Positions 36,968 to 45,326 of a stretch of 64,000 nt of DNA are shown here, in pieces. The stretch comes from Methylomonas methanica (GTDB taxonomy: Bacteria > Pseudomonadota > Gammaproteobacteria > Methylococcales > Methylomonadaceae), in contig NZ_LUUG01000109.1 in NCBI RefSeq assembly GCF_001644035.1, positions 21,765 through 85,764 of the forward strand, read 5' to 3'. Position 1 is the stretch's first letter. Every line of letters begins with the position of its first letter. The notes under the pieces are model-generated. The model was not told the origin of the DNA. It made no database searches and worked only from the letters and a program-made list of their open reading frames with translations. Position numbers and translations under genes: made by a program.

Positions 36968-37441
36968 CTACAAATATTTATCGATGTCATGCGCTTTAAT
37001 TCCCCATGCCAGCAAATGCTCTATTCGATCATTTGCTAATCCCAAACGATTAGACATAGCTTGAAACAGCCCCTTCAAGAACAAATAACCCTGCACCGGA
37101 TGATCGTCCAAATAAATACTCAGCATATCGCTGCGAACTTCAAGCAAACATACATCCGTTAATGAGACAACAGAAGCAGTTCGTTCTCTCGATTCATACA
37201 AACAGACATCTCCAAACACCGCTACAGCCTCCAAATCGCACAAGCCGGGGCTGATCCGTCGATTACCATCCAACTCTGCCCCACCCAAAACTCTAACAAC
37301 ACCTTCCTCGAGAAGAAATAAAGTGTTTCCTTGCTGACCTTTTTGAACGATTGTCTCACCCGCATTTAGGCGATATCGTTTCCAGCCAGAACCTTCGGAA
37401 AATTGCGTATTGGCTAATACGTCACTAAATAGTTCTTTCAT
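36968..37441 (-). CDS. Single-domain cyclic nucleotide-binding protein
   Basis: A 157-residue protein consisting of one cNMP-binding (CAP-like) beta-barrel. The key run is AGETIVQKGQQGNTLFLLEEG, then VAVFGDVCLYESRERTASV, which resembles the phosphate-binding cassette with FG and R-T-A. A C-terminal helix pair follows (LFLKGLFQAMSNRL), and no DNA-binding domain is present. I chose the ATG at 37441 with AGGCGGA upstream over a TTG at 37459. It is the first gene of the minus-strand run and is divergent from prsK. It may sense c-di-GMP or cAMP, but ligand and partner are unknown. Confidence 0.8.
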   Translation of the reverse strand: MKELFSDVLANTQFSEGSGWKRYRLNAGETIVQKGQQGNTLFLLEEGVVRVLGGAELDGNRRISPGLCDLEAVAVFGDVCLYESRERTASVVSLTDVCLLEVRSDMLSIYLDDHPVQGYLFLKGLFQAMSNRLGLANDRIEHLLAWGIKAHDIDKYL

Positions 37442-37459
37442 GTCCGCCTGAGTTTGCAA

Positions 37460-37539
37460 AGTAATGGTCCAGCTTAGTGCGTTTATGATCGTATAATAAG
37501 TACACGGAATTTTAAAAACCCCTTAAACATCGACACTTA
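37460..37539. promoter_or_regulatory. Divergent control region between prsK and the cNMP-binding gene
   Basis: An 80-base gap between divergent genes. On the plus strand TATAAT at 37492-37497 is a perfect -10 about 42 bases before prsK, but no good -35 is seen. No sigma-54 site with correct spacing is present for the minus-strand genes, although a mis-spaced look-alike lies at 37455-37471. The main start of the exopolysaccharide run may lie here. Confidence 0.4.
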
Positions 37540-39639
37540 ATGCAAAGCTACATTTATTACAGTTACTTGAGCGCGGCAATCGCTTATGGTTTTTTACTTT
37601 TGTACGCTTGCTTTAGGAATCACTGGAATCTGCCTTTCATAATAGCAGTTCTGTGCTCTTTTACTTGGTGTACAAGCGTGATAATCGCCACAAAAAATAG
37701 CCATTTCTTCTTCGCTGACACCCTGCCGTACGAAACCCTCCGCAACGCATCTTGGTTTTTACAGCTTGGGGTACTGCTATCCAAACAGATATATAACGAT
37801 CACAAACAAATATTCAAATCAAATGTCAGTGTAGTCGCCACCCTAATTTTAGCGCTGGTATTGGGCATTGAGATCTTCCCCGGCTACCTAACCATGATCC
37901 GAGAACATCTAAACGTCGATCCTCGATTCGCATCACACGTCGTATTCGCCGTGTTTGGCCTCATTCTAGTTGAACAGCTTTACCGTAGCACCCCATTGAA
38001 GCAAAGGTGGAACCTCAAATTTCTGTGTATAAGCCTTGGCTCGCTATTTGCCGTGGATTTGCTGGTTTATAGCAAATCGCTACTATTCAGTAGCCTAGAT
38101 TTCTCGCTCTGGCAATCACGAGGTGTAATCAACGCACTCATGACACCACTTTTAGCGGTCACATTAAGCCGACTAAAGCTTAACAGTCAAAGTACGGAAC
38201 TGACAACACCTCGCAAAACTATTTTTTACTCAACGATCCTGTTCGGTTGCGGCATCTATTTAATCCTTATGTCATTTGCCGGTTTTTATATCAAACGCGC
38301 CAATACCGAATGGGGCGAAGCAGCACAAACTCTATTTATTTTTCTTGCCATTCTCCTGCTCATTATCCCGTTTACATCCGGTAAAATAAGAGCGATCTCC
38401 AAGGTCTATTTTAGTAAGCATTTTTTCCACTACAGCTACGATTACCGCGAAGAGTGGCTCAAGATCAGCAAATCGCTCGCAAAACTTGAGTCGCTTGAGG
38501 AGCTAAAAGGATTCATCATAACCACTTTGACGGACCTAGTGGAGAGCGCTGGCGGCGGCTTATGGTTAAAAAACGATCAAGGCCATTTTTTTTTAGCTGC
38601 GGAACAAAATCTCAAACTCACTCCGCAAGAAATTGAATATCTCCACAACATAGGCGACCTACCTCAATATCTAGCTAACAAACAATGGGTCATCGATTTT
38701 TTCGAACTAGCTCATGCTCCGGAAGTGTACGATGATATAGATCTATCGCCGTGGTGCTACGAAGATAGCCAAGTGTGGCTTATAGTGCCGCTATTTCACC
38801 TAAACAAACTTGAGGCTTTTGTAGTGTTAACTCAGGCGCGCGCGCCACGAAAACTTGACTGGGAAGACCACGACCTGTTGAAGACAGTGGGTATGCAATT
38901 AGCCAACGCGCTAGCTCTGAACCGGACAAGTGAAGAACTCGCCAATAATCGCCAATTTGAAACGTACCACCGCCTTTCAGCATACTTGGTGCATGACCTC
39001 AAAAATCTGGTAGCTCAGATCTCCTTGATCGTAAAGAACGCCGAAAAGCATAAACATAACCCGGACTTCTTCGACGACACCATAGACACGCTAAATAACG
39101 TGGTCAAAAAAATGCACCATATAGTAGAACAGTTAAAACAAGGCGAAACCAACACAACCACAGCCAACACCTTCATCAATTTGGTGGAATTAGTTAATAA
39201 TATTGCGCAACAGCATCTCGGTACGCCACCATTACAAATGAACACGACACTCAGCGAGTGCTTCGTGACGGCGGACAAAATCAAATTGACCAATATCTTG
39301 ACTAATTTGGTTCAAAACGCACAAGACGCCATAGCGACAAGCGATGGCTGGGTTAAGCTTGAATTAACAAAAAACCAAGACTATGCTGTCATCAAGATCA
39401 TTGACAACGGTATAGGCATGGACCAGCAGTTCATTGCGGAACGCTTATTCAAGCCGTTCGATACGACAAAAGGCAATGCCGGAATGGGCATCGGCGCTTA
39501 CGAAGCCCGCGATTACATCCTAAAGCAGTCTGGAAATATCCGGGTTGATAGCAATCCAGGCCAAGGCACTGCATTCACCATTCAGTTACCACTAGCTCAG
39601 CGAGTTTCCGCAAAACAAGGAAATAATGATCACTTCTAA
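37540..39639 (+). CDS. prsK: XrtA/PEP-CTERM system histidine kinase PrsK
   Basis: A 699-residue membrane sensor kinase. About eight to nine membrane segments fill residues 1-290, then a GAF-like domain (about 310-460) and the kinase core. The phosphorylated histidine is His485 in LVHDLKNLVAQ. ATP-binding boxes are NLVQNAQDAI (N), DNGIGMD (G1) and KPFDTTKGNAGMGIGAYEA (F/G2). The architecture is that of PrsK (TIGR02916), the partner of PrsR in controlling exosortase-linked genes. The input signal is unknown. The stop overlaps the start of prsR by 14 bases. Confidence 0.94.
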   Translation: MQSYIYYSYLSAAIAYGFLLLYACFRNHWNLPFIIAVLCSFTWCTSVIIATKNSHFFFADTLPYETLRNASWFLQLGVLLSKQIYNDHKQIFKSNVSVVATLILALVLGIEIFPGYLTMIREHLNVDPRFASHVVFAVFGLILVEQLYRSTPLKQRWNLKFLCISLGSLFAVDLLVYSKSLLFSSLDFSLWQSRGVINALMTPLLAVTLSRLKLNSQSTELTTPRKTIFYSTILFGCGIYLILMSFAGFYIKRANTEWGEAAQTLFIFLAILLLIIPFTSGKIRAISKVYFSKHFFHYSYDYREEWLKISKSLAKLESLEELKGFIITTLTDLVESAGGGLWLKNDQGHFFLAAEQNLKLTPQEIEYLHNIGDLPQYLANKQWVIDFFELAHAPEVYDDIDLSPWCYEDSQVWLIVPLFHLNKLEAFVVLTQARAPRKLDWEDHDLLKTVGMQLANALALNRTSEELANNRQFETYHRLSAYLVHDLKNLVAQISLIVKNAEKHKHNPDFFDDTIDTLNNVVKKMHHIVEQLKQGETNTTTANTFINLVELVNNIAQQHLGTPPLQMNTTLSECFVTADKIKLTNILTNLVQNAQDAIATSDGWVKLELTKNQDYAVIKIIDNGIGMDQQFIAERLFKPFDTTKGNAGMGIGAYEARDYILKQSGNIRVDSNPGQGTAFTIQLPLAQRVSAKQGNNDHF

Positions 39640-41002
39640 AGTACTGTTAATTATCGAGGACGACCCAGGCTTACAAAAACAACTGAAATGGGCCTTCGAA
39701 CAATACGAAGTTGTAATAGCAAGCAATAGAGATGAAGCAATAGCAGCACTTAGACGCTATACGCCAAGCGTCGTTACCTTGGATCTCGGTTTACCACCCG
39801 ACCCTACCAACGCCACTGAAGGTCTCGCTACTCTCAAGGAAATTCTCGCTTTAGCGCCAGCCACCAAGATAATCGTGGTAACCGGCAATGATGACCGAGC
39901 AAATGCTATTCATGCAGTAGCCTTAGGCGCTTATGACTTTTATCAAAAGCCGGTAGACCCGGACGTCTTGGGCTTAATCATAGAAAGAGCGTTTCAGCTC
40001 GACGCCCTGGAACGCGACTATCAAATATTGCAACAGCAAAAGCCTCTGACGGGTGTGATCGCCACCAGCCCGCAAATGCAAGCAGTGATGCGGATGATTG
40101 AAAAAATTGCGCCGACTCAAGCGACCGTATTGCTAATCGGCGAAAGCGGCACAGGTAAAGAGCTAATGGCAAAAGCCTTACATCGCTTAAGCGCACGCGC
40201 CTCACAACCTTTTGTAGCGGTTAACTGCGCAGCCATACCGGAAACATTGTTAGAGAGCGAATTATTCGGCTATGAAAAAGGCGCATTCACTGGCGCGGTA
40301 GCACAAACCAAAGGCAAGATCGAATATGCGCAAGGCGGCACATTCTTTTTGGACGAAATCGGCGACTTACCTTTTGCCTTGCAAGCAAAATTGCTGCGAT
40401 TCATCCAGGAACGCGTCATAGAACGGTTAGGGGGCAGAAAAGAAATTGCCGTGGACGTGCGCATCATATGTGCAACGCATCGACACCTACCCGATCTTAT
40501 TGCGCAAGGCAATTTCCGGGGCGACTTATATTACCGACTCAGTGAGATCGTCGTTGACATCCCTCCCCTACGCGAACGCGAAGGCGACATCATCACTATA
40601 GCCAATGCGCTGCTACAACGTTATTGCCGAGAGAACAATTCTAAGGAAAAACATTTTTCCCATGACGCCGCCCGTGCTCTTGAAGCCTACAACTGGCCCG
40701 GCAATATTCGCGAGATGGAGAACAAAATTAAACGCGCCGTCATTTTATCCGACAGCAATTTCGTTACCGCCGAAGAGCTGGAAATTGGTACCGATAACGA
40801 CAAGTCCATGCCGCTGAATCTAAAATCAGTGCGAGAAGCGGCGGAAACCATCGCCATCAAACGAGCGTTGACCTACGCAGACAACAACATATCCGAAGCA
40901 GCCAAATTATTGGGAGTTACGCGGCCGACCCTGTACGGTTTATTTGAAAAGTACGGATTGCAAGCTTTGCTCCGTAATCATTCAGATGAACACCTGGATT
41001 GA
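39626..41002 (+). CDS. prsR: PEP-CTERM-box response regulator PrsR, sigma-54 activator
   Basis: A 458-residue NtrC-type regulator. The receiver domain has Asp53 (TLDLGLP) as the likely phosphorylation site, with the acidic pair at residues 11-13 and Lys108. The AAA+ domain has Walker A GESGTGKE (172-179) and GAFTGA (219-224), the loop that contacts sigma-54. The C-terminal Fis-type helix-turn-helix lies in the last 50 residues (ISEAAKLLGVTRPTLYGLF). It should activate sigma-54 promoters of exopolysaccharide or PEP-CTERM genes on signal from PrsK. No matching promoter is evident upstream of the polysaccharide genes here. Confidence 0.94.
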   Translation: MITSKVLLIIEDDPGLQKQLKWAFEQYEVVIASNRDEAIAALRRYTPSVVTLDLGLPPDPTNATEGLATLKEILALAPATKIIVVTGNDDRANAIHAVALGAYDFYQKPVDPDVLGLIIERAFQLDALERDYQILQQQKPLTGVIATSPQMQAVMRMIEKIAPTQATVLLIGESGTGKELMAKALHRLSARASQPFVAVNCAAIPETLLESELFGYEKGAFTGAVAQTKGKIEYAQGGTFFLDEIGDLPFALQAKLLRFIQERVIERLGGRKEIAVDVRIICATHRHLPDLIAQGNFRGDLYYRLSEIVVDIPPLREREGDIITIANALLQRYCRENNSKEKHFSHDAARALEAYNWPGNIREMENKIKRAVILSDSNFVTAEELEIGTDNDKSMPLNLKSVREAAETIAIKRALTYADNNISEAAKLLGVTRPTLYGLFEKYGLQALLRNHSDEHLD

Positions 41003-41075
41003 CATAGAAGGCTTGCCCGCGCGAACGGTTCATGATTGTAAGAAGGGTTTTACACGGCGGATTCAAACGGATAAA

Positions 41076-41849
41076 TCAGATTCTCGATACAAAAGAAATA
41101 ACGCCGATTTGCTTTACCTGACGCCCGCCCACATCGACCGAAATGTCATTAGTAATATCCGAATATAACCGGAAATCGTGTCGGTAATCCTCAAGCCATA
41201 AGGAATTATCCAACACTTGCTTTGCGCTCAAATAATAAGGTAGGCGCACACTTTCACGACTGCCTGCCTCGCCTATTTGCTGTATATCGAAGCCTTGTTT
41301 TTTAACACAATAAGCCAGTGCCGGAGTGGATAACATATACCAATGTTTAATGCCCTGCCGAACCGAATAAAGCGCCGCCGCCCGATACAGCCCCCACATT
41401 ATGTTTCTATTGATATTGCGGTAATCGTGCAGGAAACTAATTTTGCGATTTTCTTCAGGTGCGTCTATGGCCGAGTTTCTAAAAGCAAAGCGCCTTGCTT
41501 CCTTAGTAATGCATAGCCTGGAAATTTCAACGGAATTTTTGTATCTGGCGCTCGGTATCCGCTCATGTGTAATACTGCTTTCCTGAAACGGAAAAACGTG
41601 ACCTTTATGCCTGACCATCCTCAATCCGCCCAGCCACTGATGCGTGTATTTATGCCTCACTAAAAAATGAACTGCACGACTATCCCATTCGTCCATTTCT
41701 AGCTGCGCTGGAAACTGCTCCTTCTCCTCAAAGCCTATTTCATCGCAATAAACCCGGTACCTAAGTTGATAATGAATTTTTTTACTTTCCGGTGTATCGG
41801 CTAAAAAAACCTCAAAACAACTATCAAAAGACTGCTTCTGTCGATTCAA
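41076..41849 (-). CDS. PEP-CTERM/exosortase system-associated acyltransferase, second copy
   Basis: A 257-residue paralogue of the protein at 36198, also TIGR03694-like. KIHYQLRYRVYCDEIGFEE, EMDEWDSRAVHFLVRH, WLGGLRMVRH and VEISRLCITKEARRFA give the same core. The start is TTG, the only candidate near the expected N-terminus, with AAGG about ten bases upstream. The 3' end faces prsR across a 73-base gap. A separate product or regulation from the first copy is possible. Function of the family is unproven. Confidence 0.87.
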   Translation of the reverse strand: MNRQKQSFDSCFEVFLADTPESKKIHYQLRYRVYCDEIGFEEKEQFPAQLEMDEWDSRAVHFLVRHKYTHQWLGGLRMVRHKGHVFPFQESSITHERIPSARYKNSVEISRLCITKEARRFAFRNSAIDAPEENRKISFLHDYRNINRNIMWGLYRAAALYSVRQGIKHWYMLSTPALAYCVKKQGFDIQQIGEAGSRESVRLPYYLSAKQVLDNSLWLEDYRHDFRLYSDITNDISVDVGGRQVKQIGVISFVSRI

Positions 41850-41964
41850 GAGACACCAACCTTATAAAGAGATATTCCTAACAAGTTCAAGTAGCTATAG
41901 TTACTTTCTCTCGCCCCGTGGAAAAGATGGTATAGCAAATCGAGTTAATTTCAAGCTAAATTGT

Positions 41965-41993
41965 AAAAAAAACCGACACTCGCTGATGAGCGT
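41965..41993 (-). terminator. Probable terminator of the transglutaminase operon
   Basis: On the minus strand, ACGCTC and GAGTGT pair (6 bp with one G-U) around a six-base loop, then CGG and eight T residues. It lies about 20 bases after the stop codon of the transglutaminase gene. The stem is short, so moderate confidence. Confidence 0.5.
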
Positions 41994-42014
41994 TTTTTAA
42001 TTTCGCCGCTCTAT

Positions 42015-45000
42015 TTAGCTCGCATTCCAGCGCAAATCCAATGTAAACGGATAGTCTTTATTTAACTCCTCACTTGGTAATTCCAACACCGTATCGGTCG
42101 GCGTATGCCCATGTTGCCAGAAACGGCTAACCCTACGCCCTTCCGCTTCGTAAGCGTTAACCGGTAGCGTGTCGTAATTGCGGCCGCCCGGGTGAGAGAC
42201 ATGATACGTGCAACCGCCGATAGACCGGCCGTTCCAGGTGTCTACCAAATCGAATACCAGCGGTGCCTGCACGCCGATAGTGGGATGCAAGGCCGACGGC
42301 GGGTTCCAGGCCCGATAGCGAATGCCTGCCACCAATTCTCCTTGCTTGCCGGTAGCCCGTAACGGCACCCTGCGACCATTACAGGTCAAGGCATAGCGTT
42401 CACCCATCGCTCCGCTGAGCGTCACTTGCAAGCGTTCGACCGAGGAGTCGACATAGCGGGCGGTGCCGCTGCTGGTGATTTCTTCGCCTAACACGTGCCA
42501 GGGCTCAATAGCCTGATATAAATCCAATTGCAAATCGTCAACCCGCAAACTGCCGATCCTGGGAAAGCGAAACTCCAAAAACGGTGCGAACCATTCGGTC
42601 TTGAATTCGTAACCGGCCGCCTGAAGATCACGCGCCACATCGTAAATATCGCTGGCAATGAAATGCGGCAGCATAAAGCGGTCATGCAATTGCGTTCCCC
42701 AGCGCACCAAAGGCTTCTTGTAAGGCTCGCGCCAAAACCAGGCCACCAGAGTTCTTAGCAACAGCATCTGCATCAGACTCATGCGTGCATGCGGCGGCAT
42801 TTCGAAAGCACGCAGTTCCAGGAGTCCAAGCCGCCCGGCATCGGTACCCGGCGCATAGAGTTTGTCGATACAAAACTCACTACGGTGCGTATTCCCGGTC
42901 ATATCCACCAGCAAATTGCGAAATAACCTATCGACCAGCCACGGTGCGGCTACTTCGCCCTCCGGCATTTGTTGAAAGGCAATTTCCAGCTCGTACAAAC
43001 TGTCATTGCGGGCTTCGTCGACGCGCGGCGCCTGGCTGGTTGGACCCAAAAACAAGCCCGAAAACAAATAGGACAAGGCCGGATGATGCTGCCAATAAGT
43101 GACCAGACTACGCAACAAATCCGGCCGCCGCAAAATTGGACTATCGGCCGGGGTAATGCCGCCCAAAGTCACGTGATTGCCGCCACCGGTACCGGTATGA
43201 CGGCCATCCAGCATGAATTTCTCGGTGCCAAGCCGTGTCAGCCGCGCCAGCTCGTACAAAGTGGTGGTGTTATGCACCAGCTCTTTCCAGCTGGCGGCCG
43301 GATGAATATTCACCTCGATCACACCTGGATCGGGTGTCACCGGCAAGCGGGTCAGGCGCAAATCGTGCGGCGGCTGATAACCCTCTATCACGACCGGCAT
43401 TTTCAACGCGGCAGCAGTCGCCTCCACCGATGCGATAATGTCCAGATAATGCTCCAACTCGGTAGTGGGCGGCACAAAGACATATAAACGACCTTCACGT
43501 GTTTGCACCGACAAAGCGGTATGCGGCACCCATTCCGGGTCGTGCGGCGTCTCATCGTCGGCCGCGTCCATTTCGGTGGGATGCAGTTCCTGCTTTGCCA
43601 TTTGGCTGTAACGACGGCTAACTTCCGAATCTATATCGCCCAACGGCTCTACCGGTTCGTAAAGACTACGCTCATGGGCGTGATCGCGCTCTTCGAACGG
43701 CACCCAAGGCAAACTGTTCAGGGGTAAACGCAAACCCATCGCCGAATCGCCCGGCACCAGGAACATCTCGCCGCGCCTAAATTCCCAAGCACTAGTGCTC
43801 CAAGCGCCGGCCTGATAGCTCCAGTGCAGCGGCAGAACATAACCGACCGGCGCACCGAGATCCGCGCTGAGCAATTTGGCCAAGCGCTTGCGCTCCAAGT
43901 CGTCTTTTAAATCGATTTGCAAAGGATCGAGGTTTTTCGGTACCAATCCTTCCTGTAACAGGTAGTAGAGCGGATCTTCGAAACCCGGCAGAATAAACTC
44001 GCTTGCCACGCCCAGTCGTTTGACCAAATCGCGGATAAAAGCTTCGGCTTGCTTGGTGTCGAACCCATAATCGCGGGTCTCATCCGCCAATAAGGCCGGA
44101 TTCTTCCAGATCGGTTTGCCGTCCTTGCGCCAGAAACACGCCAATTGCCAGCGTGGCAGTGCCTCTCCCGGATACCATTTGCCCTGACCGAAATACAACA
44201 AGCCGCCCGGCGCAAAGCTGTCACGCAAACGTCTGACCAATTTTCCGGCCAACTTGCGTTTTTCCTCGCCGTCGGCATCCGTGTTCCATTCCGGCGCATC
44301 CATGTTGTCGATGGACACGAACGTCGGCTCGCCGCCCATGGTTAAACGCACATCACCGGCTTTCAGCTCGGCGTCCACCTTTTCGCCCAGACGTTCAATG
44401 TCTGTCCATTGCCTGTCGGTGTAAGGCTTAGTAACGCGCGGATCCTCATGGATACGGCTGACGCGATTGGAAAAACCGAAAGTAGTCTCGGCCTTGCCGA
44501 TAAAGCCGCCGCTGACCGGCGCCGCACTGACATAGTCGGCGGTGCAGGCCAAAGGAATATGCCCTTCACCTGCAAATAAGCCGGAGGTAGGATCGAGGCC
44601 CACCCAGCCCGCGCCCGGAATATAGACTTCAGCCCAAGCGTGCAGATCGGTAAAATCGTGATCAGTACCCGATGGGCCATCCAGCGATTTCACATCCGCT
44701 ACCAGCTGCACCAAATACCCCGATACAAAGCGCGCGGCCAAGCCCATGTGCCGGAGCACCTGCACCAGCAACCAGCCGGAATCTCGACAAGAACCCAGCT
44801 TTTTTTCTAAGGTTTCCTCGCAACTTTGCACGCCCGGCTCCATCCGGATTGCGTAGTTGACGACCTGATTCACAGCTTGATTGATACCCACCAGAAAATC
44901 GACGATGCCTTGCTTGTCCCACTTCAACCCAGCCAGAAAGGTTTTCAGTAAAGGTCCTTGCTCGCGTATTTCCAGGTACGGCGCCAGTTCCTTGGCCAAT

Positions 45001-45326
45001 TGCTCAGGATAACTAAACGGGTAATGTTCGGCATACTCTTCCAGAAAAAAATCGAATGGATTGATTACCGTCATGTCGGCGATCAAATCGACTTCTATGG
45101 AAAATTCGGTGGTTTTTTCCGGAAATACCAAGCGCGCCAGATAATTACCGAACGGATCCTGCTGCCAATTAATGAAGTGTTTGTCCGGTTTGATGGTCAA
45201 TGAATACGCGCTGACCGCCGTCCGCGAGTGCGAAGCCGGCCGCAGCCGCAGCACATGCGGACTCAGTTGGACCGGATGATCGTAGTGGTAACTGGTTTTA
45301 TGATTGATCGCGACTCTGATACTCAT
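42015..45326 (-). CDS. Transglutaminase-like protein fused to DUF2126
   Basis: A 1103-residue cytoplasmic protein (no signal peptide). Residues 1 to about 300 hold a bacterial transglutaminase N-terminal region and a transglutaminase-core domain with the full triad: Cys180 (LGSCRDSGW), His229 (DLHAWAEV) and Asp245 (GLDPTSG). The rest is the large DUF2126 domain, with DVRLTMGGEPTFVSIDN near its start and GTGGGNHVTLGG in the middle. Such proteins occur beside alpha-E and circularly permuted ATP-grasp proteins and are thought to handle isopeptide or amide bonds in modified peptides. The start overlaps the upstream HPPD-like gene by four bases. Confidence 0.93.
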   Translation of the reverse strand: MSIRVAINHKTSYHYDHPVQLSPHVLRLRPASHSRTAVSAYSLTIKPDKHFINWQQDPFGNYLARLVFPEKTTEFSIEVDLIADMTVINPFDFFLEEYAEHYPFSYPEQLAKELAPYLEIREQGPLLKTFLAGLKWDKQGIVDFLVGINQAVNQVVNYAIRMEPGVQSCEETLEKKLGSCRDSGWLLVQVLRHMGLAARFVSGYLVQLVADVKSLDGPSGTDHDFTDLHAWAEVYIPGAGWVGLDPTSGLFAGEGHIPLACTADYVSAAPVSGGFIGKAETTFGFSNRVSRIHEDPRVTKPYTDRQWTDIERLGEKVDAELKAGDVRLTMGGEPTFVSIDNMDAPEWNTDADGEEKRKLAGKLVRRLRDSFAPGGLLYFGQGKWYPGEALPRWQLACFWRKDGKPIWKNPALLADETRDYGFDTKQAEAFIRDLVKRLGVASEFILPGFEDPLYYLLQEGLVPKNLDPLQIDLKDDLERKRLAKLLSADLGAPVGYVLPLHWSYQAGAWSTSAWEFRRGEMFLVPGDSAMGLRLPLNSLPWVPFEERDHAHERSLYEPVEPLGDIDSEVSRRYSQMAKQELHPTEMDAADDETPHDPEWVPHTALSVQTREGRLYVFVPPTTELEHYLDIIASVEATAAALKMPVVIEGYQPPHDLRLTRLPVTPDPGVIEVNIHPAASWKELVHNTTTLYELARLTRLGTEKFMLDGRHTGTGGGNHVTLGGITPADSPILRRPDLLRSLVTYWQHHPALSYLFSGLFLGPTSQAPRVDEARNDSLYELEIAFQQMPEGEVAAPWLVDRLFRNLLVDMTGNTHRSEFCIDKLYAPGTDAGRLGLLELRAFEMPPHARMSLMQMLLLRTLVAWFWREPYKKPLVRWGTQLHDRFMLPHFIASDIYDVARDLQAAGYEFKTEWFAPFLEFRFPRIGSLRVDDLQLDLYQAIEPWHVLGEEITSSGTARYVDSSVERLQVTLSGAMGERYALTCNGRRVPLRATGKQGELVAGIRYRAWNPPSALHPTIGVQAPLVFDLVDTWNGRSIGGCTYHVSHPGGRNYDTLPVNAYEAEGRRVSRFWQHGHTPTDTVLELPSEELNKDYPFTLDLRWNAS

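Noticed and set aside
37455..37471. Sigma-54-like TGG...TTGCA on the minus strand before the cNMP-binding gene
   Set aside because: Spacing between GG and GC is 11 rather than 10 bases and it sits too close to the start codon to give a leader.
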